Source: an uncultured Clostridia bacterium | GTDB lineage: Bacteria > Bacillota > Clostridia > JAAYHZ01 | Direction: 5' to 3' | DNA length: 48,823 nucleotides | Assembly: GCA_937894465.1 (NCBI GenBank) | Contig: CALCRE010000060.1 | Span: forward strand, 1 to 48,823 | Shown: positions 40,350-48,733 of the stretch, piece by piece | Layout: every line of letters begins with the position of its first letter | Numbering within the stretch: position 1 is the first letter of the stretch | Program-made: the position numbers and the translations under genes | Notes under the pieces: generated by a model | Seen by the model: the letters and a program-made list of their open reading frames with translations, nothing else | Told to the model about the DNA's origin: nothing | Database searches by the model: none

Positions 40350-41945
40350 TTATCGACAGCTATCAATCACCTTTTGGATTTGCCATATGTATTCATTGTT
40401 TCTACAAAACTCAATGCTTTCCATGAGTTTCTCATATGTTATATTATAATCGAAAAACGAATTGATTTGACTACGCAGTTTAACCTCTTCTGTAAGTGTA
40501 TATCTAAATTCATCAAGTTTCATCAACCGATCCATCTTTAACAAGAAATGATCCTCTTGTTCGATTACGCTTTTCATAATTAATTCGGAAAGGGGTAAGC
40601 AAGCGTTGTTCTGTGTGATCTTTTCCGTATAGTATTTTTCTTGATAGTTAATATACAGGCTATCCGAAATTAAAACATCGGTATCAACGGTATAGCTCTC
40701 GAGCAGTGATGAAAAACTTCTTGTTGTTTCATCTCGGTACAATATTTTTGTTTGAGGATCCCTCTTGTAATGCACATCCTCGATACCGTATTTGATCAGG
40801 GCATTGGCATCAGGGTCGGAATACAACCAATCGATGTATTGTACAGCTTGTTGCGGTTTTTCACAGTTTGAAGATACTGCAAACATAAATTGCCTACTTT
40901 GTCCTTTATAAACTGAACGATCATATTCGGTCAAAATATGAACATCATATCGATCACGATCAAAAACGCTACTATCAGCACTGAGAAAAGATCCGTAACT
41001 CATGACTCCGGCAACCAATCCGTTAAAATTGTCCTTCAGAGAATTTTGCACGGCATTTAACCCTGCCGATATCCTGTTTTCCTCAAATAAAAGTTTGTAT
41101 TCGAAAGCCTTCTTTAAAAAATCAGTGTCATCCACCCGTAAGACATTGCACTCCGGATCCTTTATTTCGCAAAAATACATATACGGTATTGTAGGAAAGA
41201 TGTTATAGTATCCTAAGCTATATAGAAGATGAGTCATCACATCGCTGTTATTGAATATGATTCGATCGTTTTCCACAAGTAATTTCTTATCGTTCAATTC
41301 AACACAAGCATTTATTGCATCTTGAACAGAGGTAAATACATTCGTGCTTAATTGTCCTACCAATCCTTTATCGATCACAAACACCGGATTGCTTGAAAAC
41401 AAATCATGCATATAGATGCCATAGACTTTATCGTCGTATCCCATTAATGGTTTTACACTTGGATTGATTTCATACAGGGTGGAAAGATAAGGAGTTCTTG
41501 CGTTGATATATGAAGTGATCTCCTGTACATAACCGTTTTTTACATGGTGTGCCAAATCTGTAGGAACAGGTGTATTAGAGCTCATTTTGACCTCATGGTA
41601 ACGGTTCATCAACAGATACAGATCCGGTCCCATTCCTGCTGCAATACTTTCGTACAAAGCGTTATAGTAATTCATCATATATAAGTCTTGGTATAAATCC
41701 GTCGTAAGAAGTTCAACGGTCACCCCCAAATAATCTTTGCTCAAGGAGTTCAATTGATCAAACACAGCAATGTAATCTTCTTTAAATAGACCATAGGGAT
41801 AACAAAAAGTGATCACATCTTGTGGTGATTGTCTGCCGGGTATAGGGTTGGTTTGACTCTCTTTTATATGCCCTTCGGGCGTACATCCAAAAAAGAATAG
41901 TAAGCAAAGAAGAATGGCGATATAACCGGTCTTTTTCATTTTCAC
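40350..41945 (-). CDS. Extracellular solute-binding lipoprotein, second orphan
   Basis: 531 aa from GTG 41945 (GGAG 5 bases upstream); ATG 41939 is an alternative. Signal peptide with lipobox 'FFFGC' (Cys about 21), then a Pro/Ser-rich linker. The mature part is a two-lobed family-1 substrate-binding protein: 'AGMGPDLYLLMNRYHEVKMSS', 'VKPLMGYDDKVYGIYMHDLF', 'EKPQQAVQYIDWLYSDPDA' (the motif that ends many such proteins). No permease or ATPase gene is adjacent. A poor match in detail to the 914-2755 lipoprotein, so a separate lineage. Ligand probably a sugar or oligosaccharide. Confidence 0.87.
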   Translation of the reverse strand: MKMKKTGYIAILLCLLFFFGCTPEGHIKESQTNPIPGRQSPQDVITFCYPYGLFKEDYIAVFDQLNSLSKDYLGVTVELLTTDLYQDLYMMNYYNALYESIAAGMGPDLYLLMNRYHEVKMSSNTPVPTDLAHHVKNGYVQEITSYINARTPYLSTLYEINPSVKPLMGYDDKVYGIYMHDLFSSNPVFVIDKGLVGQLSTNVFTSVQDAINACVELNDKKLLVENDRIIFNNSDVMTHLLYSLGYYNIFPTIPYMYFCEIKDPECNVLRVDDTDFLKKAFEYKLLFEENRISAGLNAVQNSLKDNFNGLVAGVMSYGSFLSADSSVFDRDRYDVHILTEYDRSVYKGQSRQFMFAVSSNCEKPQQAVQYIDWLYSDPDANALIKYGIEDVHYKRDPQTKILYRDETTRSFSSLLESYTVDTDVLISDSLYINYQEKYYTEKITQNNACLPLSELIMKSVIEQEDHFLLKMDRLMKLDEFRYTLTEEVKLRSQINSFFDYNITYEKLMESIEFCRNNEYIWQIQKVIDSCR

Positions 41946-42103
41946 GGTATCTCCTTTCATGGTATGAAGAGTTCATTTCTTGATAAGGTATGTTTTTACT
42001 ATATCACACCAATTGATTTGCCGTCAACATTATCTTCCATTTCTTGCATACCATTGGGATGCATCTTGCTTCGTTATCTCCCTCATTACGTGTAGGCTGT
42101 GTA

Positions 42104-42132
42104 TTGTGTATCTGCTCCTTTGGGTATATAAT
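42104..42132 (+). promoter_or_regulatory. Sigma-A-like promoter of the helicase-nuclease gene
   Basis: TTGTGT (42104-42109), exactly 17 bases, TATAAT (42127-42132), 40 bases before ATG 42173. Confidence 0.55.
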
Positions 42133-42172
42133 AAAACAATAGTTCTGGTCTTTTGTTCAATTTGGAGTGGAT

Positions 42173-44569
42173 ATGGAGAAGGTTCAACACAATGTCAATG
42201 TAAAAACGCTAGTGGAGTTCGCCATACCGGTGCCCCTTGTCATACGCCCCGGTCTATTTAATGACGCCGCTATGGAAGGGATCCGGTTACACGGCGAATT
42301 GTCCGAGGAAATGGCTTCGTCGACAAGCCCGGATCTTTTTGAAAAGGAAGTTACCGTCTCTCACGTAATTGAAACCGAATTAATCGTACTTGAGATCTCC
42401 GGAAGAATCGATGCAATCCAATTCGATGACTCAGGAAATGCCACATTGTTTGAATACAAGACCGTTTTATACACTGTAGAGGAATGCCAACCGGAGCTCA
42501 TACAAAGGTATCATGCCCAATTGAAATGTTATGCCTATTTTTATGCATTAGAAAATGACTTGACTTATGTTGATACAGAATTGGTTGTTAAAAGCAGAAC
42601 GGATAAATCCAATCATAGCATACCTATAAGGTATGCAAAACAAGACCTGAAGATCTTTTTTGATGACTTGGTCCGTCCCTATTTTGAGGACCTTGAAAGT
42701 CACATCCTACGGGTGACCAAAAGAAATCTCGCCATAAAAAGCACCGATTTTCCTTTTGCCAAACATCGAAAAGGTCAGTACCACATGATGAAATACGTGT
42801 ACAAAACAATACGAACCGGTACTCTGTCATTTATACAGGCCCCTACGGGAACCGGAAAAACCTTAGGTACTCTTTTCCCGGCCGTCAAAGCCTTAGCAGA
42901 AGATTTAACGGATAAAATCATTTACCTGACAGCCAAAACCACAACTGTTTCCGTCGCTAAGAAAACCGTGGAGTTGATCCTCTCCGGAAAGCGACACATC
43001 AAGACATGTATCATTACAGCCAAGGAAAAAAGCTGCCCTCAAACCGAATACAATTGTAATCCGAAATACTGCGAAAGAGCCGCTAACTTCGACTCTCATA
43101 TGAAAACTGCATCTCGCCGTGCATTGGAGGATTATGATTTATTTGACAGGGATACGATCGATATGCTGGCCTCTAAGTATCGAGTATGCCCTTTTGAGCT
43201 TTCATTGGAATTAGCCTATCAAACGGATATCGTCATATGCGATTACAATTATGTATTTGATCCTTTGGTACAATTAAGGAAGTTTTGTAAGCCGCCATAC
43301 CGGATTTCCCTGTTGATCGATGAAGCACACAACCTAGTGGAGCGGTCAAGGGACATGTATTCGTCCAAGCTGTCCAAAAAGCAAGTGCGCAGTGTTTATA
43401 CCATGCTAAAAGATCATTTCCCGGAGGAAGCAAAGCACTTGAAAAATATCAATAAGCTTTTTTTAGTCTACAAAAAGCAATATCATTTGGATGAAAAGAT
43501 CAAGCCGGCTGCTACCGACGACACATCTCCCATGGAAATGATATTGGAAATTGAAGAATTTTTGCGAAAAACCGAGAATCTTTTTGATGCTTTGAATACA
43601 CCGGAAGAAAGAAAAGCTTTTTCCGAATTTTTCGGTGAACTATTTCGCTTTTACAAAATATCAAGCTATTTTGACGAAGATTTCAGGACGATTTATACCC
43701 TCGAGAAAAAAGATGTCACAGTTCATATTTATTGCATCAACCCCTCCAATCATTTGATGAATATATTAAAACACATGAAATCCACGGTCTTTTTTTCTGC
43801 CACCTTGTCCCCTTTTGAGTACTACAGCACCATGCTCACAGGCAACCCCGTACAAAACATAGCCAACCTTCCCTCGCCTTTTCCGAAGGAAAACTTATTG
43901 GTACTCATAGAAGCCGGTATCAAAACCACGTACCGGGCTCGAGGTGAATACATTCAATCCGTCGTGAATCTCATTCACGAATGCACATCTCAAAAGACTG
44001 GAAACTATATGATCTTTTTCCCCTCCTACACGTATATGAAAACGGTTACTGAAAGTTATAAAGAACAGTTTCCCCTAGATCAAATCATAATGCAGCAAAA
44101 TGATATGAGCGAAGAACAAAGAGATGAATTCATATCAAGCTTTACCGAAAACCCCGAAACCACCTTGTTGGGATTCACTGTGACCGGAGGGATCTTTTCA
44201 GAAGGTTTGGACCTATATGGAGACCGGTTGTCCGGTGTCATTGTAATCGGTGTGGGTATGCCCGGCATATGCACTGAAAGGGACTTGATTAAACTATATT
44301 ACAACGCAAGAGGAAAGCATGGGTTTGATTTTGCATACACCTATCCCGGGATCAACCGCATATTACAATCGGCAGGAAGAGTGATTCGAAGCGCAAGCGA
44401 CTACGGCTTTATAGCCCTTGCTGACCATCGATATGCAACAAGCAAATACAAGGGCTTCTTCCCTGCTCATTGGCATCCGGAATTTATTCGGGACACTTCT
44501 TCCGGGCAAAGGATCCGTCAATTTTTCCATGAACATGAAGCAAATCTTGATTACAGTGCCAATACCTGA
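42173..44569 (+). CDS. RecB-type PD-(D/E)XK nuclease fused to DinG/XPD-family helicase
   Basis: 798 aa from ATG 42173 (GGAG 5 bases upstream). The first ~180 residues hold a full RecB/Cas4-like nuclease set: 'RLHGEL' (His40), 'GRIDAI' (Asp80), 'EYK' (Glu94, Lys96) and QxxxY (Gln116-Tyr120). Then an SF2 helicase of the DinG/Rad3 type: Walker A 'QAPTGTGKT' (about 222-230), Cys-rich iron-sulfur region 'KSCPQTEYNCNPKYC' plus 'YRVCPFE', DEAH box 'LLIDEAHN' (about 380-387), and 'QSAGRVIRSASDYG' (about 725-738). It should unwind and cut DNA at damaged or displaced structures. Its last 19 bases overlap the convergent Ldh gene. Confidence 0.88.
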   Translation: MEKVQHNVNVKTLVEFAIPVPLVIRPGLFNDAAMEGIRLHGELSEEMASSTSPDLFEKEVTVSHVIETELIVLEISGRIDAIQFDDSGNATLFEYKTVLYTVEECQPELIQRYHAQLKCYAYFYALENDLTYVDTELVVKSRTDKSNHSIPIRYAKQDLKIFFDDLVRPYFEDLESHILRVTKRNLAIKSTDFPFAKHRKGQYHMMKYVYKTIRTGTLSFIQAPTGTGKTLGTLFPAVKALAEDLTDKIIYLTAKTTTVSVAKKTVELILSGKRHIKTCIITAKEKSCPQTEYNCNPKYCERAANFDSHMKTASRRALEDYDLFDRDTIDMLASKYRVCPFELSLELAYQTDIVICDYNYVFDPLVQLRKFCKPPYRISLLIDEAHNLVERSRDMYSSKLSKKQVRSVYTMLKDHFPEEAKHLKNINKLFLVYKKQYHLDEKIKPAATDDTSPMEMILEIEEFLRKTENLFDALNTPEERKAFSEFFGELFRFYKISSYFDEDFRTIYTLEKKDVTVHIYCINPSNHLMNILKHMKSTVFFSATLSPFEYYSTMLTGNPVQNIANLPSPFPKENLLVLIEAGIKTTYRARGEYIQSVVNLIHECTSQKTGNYMIFFPSYTYMKTVTESYKEQFPLDQIIMQQNDMSEEQRDEFISSFTENPETTLLGFTVTGGIFSEGLDLYGDRLSGVIVIGVGMPGICTERDLIKLYYNARGKHGFDFAYTYPGINRILQSAGRVIRSASDYGFIALADHRYATSKYKGFFPAHWHPEFIRDTSSGQRIRQFFHEHEANLDYSANT

Positions 44570-45549
44570 TTCCAAATGCTCTCTACCACAGGTATTCCTT
44601 TTTCCATGTTTTCTTTTCTCATGTGGCTTGTTCCCTCTCCCGGGTATCGGACCCGGTCAAAACCATCCAAAAGCTCCGTGTCATGAAAATCGTCAAGGAC
44701 CTGGTTAATTCTTTCAGACATTTCGCTATGTCCCGGTAGTCTGGATAAATCAAATGCGGTAAATACCTGGGATATACCATGTTCCGTTTCTTGTTTGCCA
44801 AGCTCGGAAACACAACGTCCTCCGGAGAGAACCATGGAAATCAAATCAATAACCAAAGCCAATCCGGCACCTTTCCAATATCCGATGGGCAAAGCCAACC
44901 TGGATTCAAGAATTTTCCCGGGATCATTCGTCAAATTTCCTTCGGTATCATAACCTCCATTCATTGGTAGCATCTCATTGTTCAATTGATATGTTCTCAT
45001 TTTCCCATAAGAGAATTGAGAAATCGCAATGTCTAAAACCACATGTCCTCCCTCCCGAGGGATGGAAAACACAATCGGGTTGTTTCCCAACTTAGCCTCT
45101 TTTCCGCCCCAAGGTGGAATTGCAGGAAGCGCTGTGGTCCAGCATAATCCCACGCATCCTGAGTCTGCAGCCTGCCATCCGTATGTGGCACCTCGCATCC
45201 AATGATTGGAGTTTTTCAAAGCGACACAACCGATTCCGTTTTCTTTGGCCAATTCCACAGCACGATTCATGGCAAATGTTGCGTTGATCATACCGGGGCC
45301 ATATTTAGCATCCCATCTTTCCATGGCACCAAATGCCTCCACTTTCACCGGTTGCGATGAAATATCGATAGTTCCTTTTTGCAACGATTGTATAAAAGAA
45401 GGGAAACTGTTTAATCCGTGTGAATAGACTCCGTCCCGACTGTTTTCAGTAAAAATCCGAGCACAAACTTGTGCTTTTTCCATTGAAAATCCGTTCTTTA
45501 ACAAAACACGGTTAAATTCTTGAAACATTTGCTCATAGGTTACTCTCAT
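44551..45549 (-). CDS. Ldh-family (malate/L-sulfolactate/ureidoglycolate-type) dehydrogenase
   Basis: 332 aa. Family hallmarks: 'DGVYSHGLNSFPSFIQSLQKGTID' (about 35-58), 'GIGCVALKNSNHWMRGATYGW' (about 100-120; catalytic His), 'NNPIVFSIPREGGHVVLDIAISQ' (about 154-176) and 'GYWKGAGLALVIDLISMVLSGG' (about 217-238). Uses NAD(P)H with alpha-keto or alpha-hydroxy acids; 2,3-diketogulonate-type or sulfolactate-type reductases are closest in style, not resolvable from sequence alone. ATG 45549 after GAGGAG. Convergent with the nuclease-helicase gene. Confidence 0.9.
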   Translation of the reverse strand: MRVTYEQMFQEFNRVLLKNGFSMEKAQVCARIFTENSRDGVYSHGLNSFPSFIQSLQKGTIDISSQPVKVEAFGAMERWDAKYGPGMINATFAMNRAVELAKENGIGCVALKNSNHWMRGATYGWQAADSGCVGLCWTTALPAIPPWGGKEAKLGNNPIVFSIPREGGHVVLDIAISQFSYGKMRTYQLNNEMLPMNGGYDTEGNLTNDPGKILESRLALPIGYWKGAGLALVIDLISMVLSGGRCVSELGKQETEHGISQVFTAFDLSRLPGHSEMSERINQVLDDFHDTELLDGFDRVRYPGEGTSHMRKENMEKGIPVVESIWNQVLAL

Positions 45550-45564
45550 CTTTTTTCTCCTCTT

Positions 45565-46770
45565 TTATTCCTCTTTACTTTTCAAATTTTCGATGAATTG
45601 ACGGGCGATCCTGGGCGATCGTCCGCTTACCGCAAAACGTTCCGCTTGTTTTTCCAATTCATCGTCACTGATTTCAATTTGGTATTGTTCCTTCAATTCC
45701 CGTACGATTCTCAAGTAAGTCTCTTTGTTGGGTTTGAAAAAACCAACTGTTATACCGAATCGGGCTGACAAGGAGGTCAGCTCCTGTATGGTTTCATTTC
45801 GGTGGACATCGTCCCCTTCCCTGTCTGAGAAACGCTCTTTGATTAAATGTCGCCTGTTACCGGTTGCGTATATGACGATATTTTCCGATTTTGCATACAC
45901 AGAGCCTTCTAGAACAGCTTTTAATGCATAGAAATCATCATTTTCTTGGGAAAAAGACAAATCATCGATGAACAGAATAAATTTCAAAGGATTTCCGTGG
46001 AGTTCTTCGATACATTCATGTAGGTATCCGACCTGTTTTTTCGGTACTTCAATTAATCGTAATCCCGACTCGTAATATTCGTTCACAACTGCTTTGACAG
46101 TAGATGATTTACCTGTACCGGCATCTCCGTATAGAAGAACATTAGAAGCAGGCTTTCCATTTAGCAACGCTAGAGTATTGTCAATGACAATTTTGCGTTG
46201 AGATTCATAACCTTTCAAATCGGACAGTTTGACTGGATCCGATGTTTTAACAGGAGTAATGGCTCGATCCCTTATAATGAACATCCGGTACTTGGAATAG
46301 ATGCCTACACCCTTTTCCCGAATATGCCTCATTCGTTCTTCATAAATAACTTTAAAGTCCACAAGAGACGATTTCCATTCCGGCAAGTACCCTTGATACT
46401 TGATCCTCTCCTTGATGTCCTTTGCTGATAGTCGGGATAACTCCTCTAATAACGACAATTCTTGAGATAGACATTCAGTAAGAGACGGATCAATAATGAT
46501 ATGGTTGACCCGTTTGGTTACATAGTTATTATCGCTGGATAAAACAAGCTGCAATACATATTTAGTCCAATCGTCAGTAGATTTAAAAAGCTCATGGGCA
46601 AAAATTGCATATGTTTTTACCCCCTCAACAACATCATCATTGTTGAGTTTCAATAGCTCCATGGCCTTTTTCACGACAAAATCATTCAATATATCGTGAA
46701 AAAGGACCAAAGAGTTCATTTTTATGTGTAATTCTTCTATATAGTCCAATCGTTTGGTTATTCCTTTCAC
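45565..46770 (-). CDS. DUF815-type AAA ATPase
   Basis: 401 aa. N-terminal helical region (about 1-170) then AAA core: 'LKGYESQRKIVIDNTLALL', Walker A 'LLYGDAGTGKSSTVKAVV' (about 209-226), 'LRLIEVPKKQ', Walker B 'FILFIDDLSFSQ' (about 263-274), sensor 'ATGNRRHLIKERFSDR' and 'SGRSPRIARQFIE' near the C-terminus. DUF815 ATPases have unknown function, perhaps remodelling membrane or DNA complexes. Start GTG 46770 overlaps the stop of the SPFH gene by 4 bases, so the two proteins are made in step and likely act together. Confidence 0.88.
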   Translation of the reverse strand: MKGITKRLDYIEELHIKMNSLVLFHDILNDFVVKKAMELLKLNNDDVVEGVKTYAIFAHELFKSTDDWTKYVLQLVLSSDNNYVTKRVNHIIIDPSLTECLSQELSLLEELSRLSAKDIKERIKYQGYLPEWKSSLVDFKVIYEERMRHIREKGVGIYSKYRMFIIRDRAITPVKTSDPVKLSDLKGYESQRKIVIDNTLALLNGKPASNVLLYGDAGTGKSSTVKAVVNEYYESGLRLIEVPKKQVGYLHECIEELHGNPLKFILFIDDLSFSQENDDFYALKAVLEGSVYAKSENIVIYATGNRRHLIKERFSDREGDDVHRNETIQELTSLSARFGITVGFFKPNKETYLRIVRELKEQYQIEISDDELEKQAERFAVSGRSPRIARQFIENLKSKEE

Positions 46771-47888
46771 TTTGCATCGGTTTGGTTGCTCTTGTCTGCT
46801 AAAAGAAGATTTAATTGTTCTAGCAAGCTACCACCTCCGGTCAATGATACATTCCCTATTCTCTCACAAATCTTTTCGAGAAATTCCAGCTCTTTCAATC
46901 GGTACAGTGTTTTATTTTCCTCCATCAACCGAGCGGTATTTAAAAGACTTCGCGTAGAAGCTACTTCCTCTCGTCGGGTGATTACATTAGCTTGTGCCTT
47001 CTTTTCGGCCACAAGAACAGTATTCATTATGTCCTTTATATCACCAGGCAAAATGATGTCTTTGACTCCGGCAAATACAAATTCAACACCAAAACCATGA
47101 CTTTTTTCCTTCAGTTTGTCAAGGACAAAAGCACCGATCTCTTGTTTTTTCACCAAAAGCTCGTCCAACTTCAAACAACCCACATATTCTCTTAAGATCA
47201 ATTGCATGATAATATAGATCTGGTCTTCGAAGTTCTTTATTTCTATGGTCTTTAAAGGATCTATAATTTTGTAATGACAAACGAAATTGATTCTTAATGT
47301 CACTTTATCCTCTGTCATGATTTCCTGACCGGTCATATCCAATTGTTGTTGTCTCAAATCTATGATTCTGACCGAAACATTCACCGGACTGTTGAAAAAG
47401 TAGTATCTACCCGGCCCCAACACCTTTTTCAGTACATTGTCATAATACAAGATACCTTTTGTTTGATCCGGTACATCAATGCAAATGAATGTTTCATTCA
47501 AGCCTTGTACACCGTATCGGATCGGATCAAATGTATCCTTTATTTCGGGATCTCGAAGGTCATGTAGGATAAACTCATGCTTTTTCATAACATTCCAAAA
47601 AGCATATTTTCCGGTGTTCAAGACATCTGAAAATTTACCGTCTTCAAAATGAACAGCTGTTTCATGGTCTTGCACATCAATGATATCCAGCTCCTCCAAA
47701 AGCTTTTCATCATCAAGAAACAAGCTGAGATTTCTGCCTTGTGTGTCCAACATGTCATTTACATCGCATTTATGTACAGTGTATTTTGAAAAAGGATTAA
47801 AGTTATACTTTCCTGGTTTCAAACACTTGACATAATCACCGTCTTTAAACAAAAGACCTCTTTCATCTTTTCGAATGTTGACTTTCAT
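46767..47888 (-). CDS. SPFH/band-7 (slipin-like) protein with N-terminal repeats
   Basis: 373 aa. The central and C-terminal part is an SPFH domain ('VSVRIIDLRQQQLDMTGQE', 'VTLRINFVCHYKIIDP', 'EFVFAGVKDIILPGDIKDIM') followed by a helical tail. Before it lie three copies of a unit 'V..L.PGKY.F......VH..D': about residues 12-45 ('LKPGKYNFNPFSKYTVHKCD'), 72-112 ('LNTGKYAFWNVMKKHEFILHD'), and 138-177 ('LGPGRYYFFNSPVNVSVRI'). No membrane helix is visible, unlike most slipins. SPFH proteins scaffold membranes and often partner with AAA proteins. RBS GGAAGG before ATG 47888; coupled to the DUF815 ATPase. Confidence 0.87.
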   Translation of the reverse strand: MKVNIRKDERGLLFKDGDYVKCLKPGKYNFNPFSKYTVHKCDVNDMLDTQGRNLSLFLDDEKLLEELDIIDVQDHETAVHFEDGKFSDVLNTGKYAFWNVMKKHEFILHDLRDPEIKDTFDPIRYGVQGLNETFICIDVPDQTKGILYYDNVLKKVLGPGRYYFFNSPVNVSVRIIDLRQQQLDMTGQEIMTEDKVTLRINFVCHYKIIDPLKTIEIKNFEDQIYIIMQLILREYVGCLKLDELLVKKQEIGAFVLDKLKEKSHGFGVEFVFAGVKDIILPGDIKDIMNTVLVAEKKAQANVITRREEVASTRSLLNTARLMEENKTLYRLKELEFLEKICERIGNVSLTGGGSLLEQLNLLLADKSNQTDAK

Positions 47889-48115
47889 TTTTGACCTTCC
47901 TTTCTTTGATGGATAAAATCATTAGATACCATCTTTTTCGGGTATCCTCCCGAACTTGAAAACGGAGTTTCGTTTAAGTGCCTTTTCTTCAAATCATTGA
48001 AACAGTTTAGCTCATTTATGAGCCACCGGTTCAAGGAATTAGATCGTCCGACACGGTATCCGCAAAGCTTCAAGGTTTTCATATCCGGTGCACTTACCCA
48101 TGAAGGTAAATGCAC
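47885..48115 (-). CDS. Possible 76-codon reading frame in the SPFH leader (doubtful)
   Basis: An open frame of 76 codons from a GTG start at 48115 runs to a TGA that overlaps the SPFH start by 4 bases. It gives 'LKLCGYRVGRSNSLNRWLIN...NCFNDLKKRHLNETPF', which shows no family match. The candidate ribosome site (AGGG, 7 bases) is weak, and the same bases form strong hairpins (48088-48115 and 48010-48023), so it is more likely leader RNA than a protein gene. Confidence 0.2.
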   Translation of the reverse strand: MHLPSWVSAPDMKTLKLCGYRVGRSNSLNRWLINELNCFNDLKKRHLNETPFSSSGGYPKKMVSNDFIHQRKEGQK

Positions 48116-48325
48116 GAGGATGCCCTACAAAGACTGTAATTGAATCTTGTTCCTAAGAACATCTTAAAACCAGCCATGGTTTCGGATTATTAATCCGACG
48201 AGGAATCGAACCTCATGGTCACAATCAGTGACTAGTGCTACATTTTTCGGTATACCTCATACAAAGATTGTACAAGGCACCGCAAGACTATTCAGAAATC
48301 TTAAGCTTACGAAAAACAGCAACAC
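47990..48325 (-). ncRNA. Candidate structured RNA or long leader of the SPFH-AAA operon
   Basis: No gene is supported in 47889-48497 on the minus strand, yet it carries a row of hairpins: GTCAC/GTGAC (48232-48218), GAGG/CCTC around TTCGATT (48214-48200), TCGGATT/AATCCGA (48198-48182), ACCA/TGGT (48180-48169), TGTTC/GAACA (48161-48148), an 11-bp stem GTGCA...TGCAC (48115-48088) and GCTCAT/ATGAGC (48023-48010). In the 11-bp stem one pair is G-U on the minus strand but C-A on the plus strand, so the minus strand is the RNA. A TATAAT at 48335-48330 could start the transcript. No known riboswitch motif is seen. Confidence 0.45.
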
Positions 48326-48329
48326 ATAC

Positions 48330-48335
48330 ATTATA
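48330..48335 (-). promoter_or_regulatory. Possible -10 box for the SPFH-AAA leader
   Basis: TATAAT on the minus strand just upstream of the hairpin-rich region; no clear -35 box at 17 bases. Confidence 0.25.
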
Positions 48336-48431
48336 GCTCAAATACAATAAAAGGAACGTTAAGATTTTGCATAAATTTGTATACAATACCATTACAAACT
48401 CTTTTCATTTCTTTGTCATAAATCATTGTGT

Positions 48432-48459
48432 TTGTAGAAAAATAGAGGATGAGGATAAT
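48432..48459 (+). promoter_or_regulatory. Promoter of the 56-aa gene
   Basis: TTGTAG (48432-48437), 16-base spacer, GATAAT (48454-48459), 38 bases before ATG 48498. Confidence 0.4.
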
Positions 48460-48497
48460 TATCTGGGAAACAAAAATATATGACAAAGGAGATTGAT

Positions 48498-48668
48498 ATG
48501 AGTTATTTATTGGACAAATATATTGAATGGCGTTCTTCCGGAAGAGGCGGCAATGAAGATGATTTTTTCGGTGATCGAGTCCGTTTTTCGAGATTTGCCA
48601 ATTTGACCGAAACCATACCTGAATTTGAAATGAGAAAGCTCTCTCATGAATACGACCAGAGAATTTGA
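48498..48668 (+). CDS. Small protein, 56 aa, unknown function
   Basis: ATG 48498 has AAAGGAGATTGAT before it, a strong ribosome site. The protein is soluble and charged: an N-terminal helix 'SYLLDKYIEWRSSGRGG', then 'EDDFFGDRVRFSRFANL' and a C-terminal helix 'EFEMRKLSHEYDQR'. No family recognised, no Cys or membrane segment. It has its own promoter (48432) and a good terminator (48692), which argues that it is a real gene. Confidence 0.75.
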   Translation: MSYLLDKYIEWRSSGRGGNEDDFFGDRVRFSRFANLTETIPEFEMRKLSHEYDQRI

Positions 48669-48691
48669 ATAGAATATGTAGCCTCGAAATT

Positions 48692-48733
48692 AAAGACTGC
48701 ACCGAGGGTAAAATCTTTAGTGCAGTCTTTATT
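48692..48733 (+). terminator. Terminator of the 56-aa gene
   Basis: AAAGACTGCAC (48692-48702), 17-nt loop, GTGCAGTCTTT (48720-48730), then T-rich. Perfect 11-bp stem. The remaining bases to 48823 show no gene. Confidence 0.85.

Noticed and set aside
38337..40362. A hairpin AGCTGT/ACAGCT near 40340-40362 as a terminator
   Set aside because: It has no T-run and overlaps the end of the solute-binding gene.
48200..48214. A tRNA gene, because of the T-arm-like GAGGTTCGATTCCTC
   Set aside because: No D-arm, a 5-nt instead of 7-nt anticodon-like loop, and no acceptor stem; the adjoining bases form their own hairpin.
48331..48702. A 123-codon minus-strand frame
   Set aside because: It runs across the promoter and whole length of the better-supported 56-aa gene and has no ribosome site.
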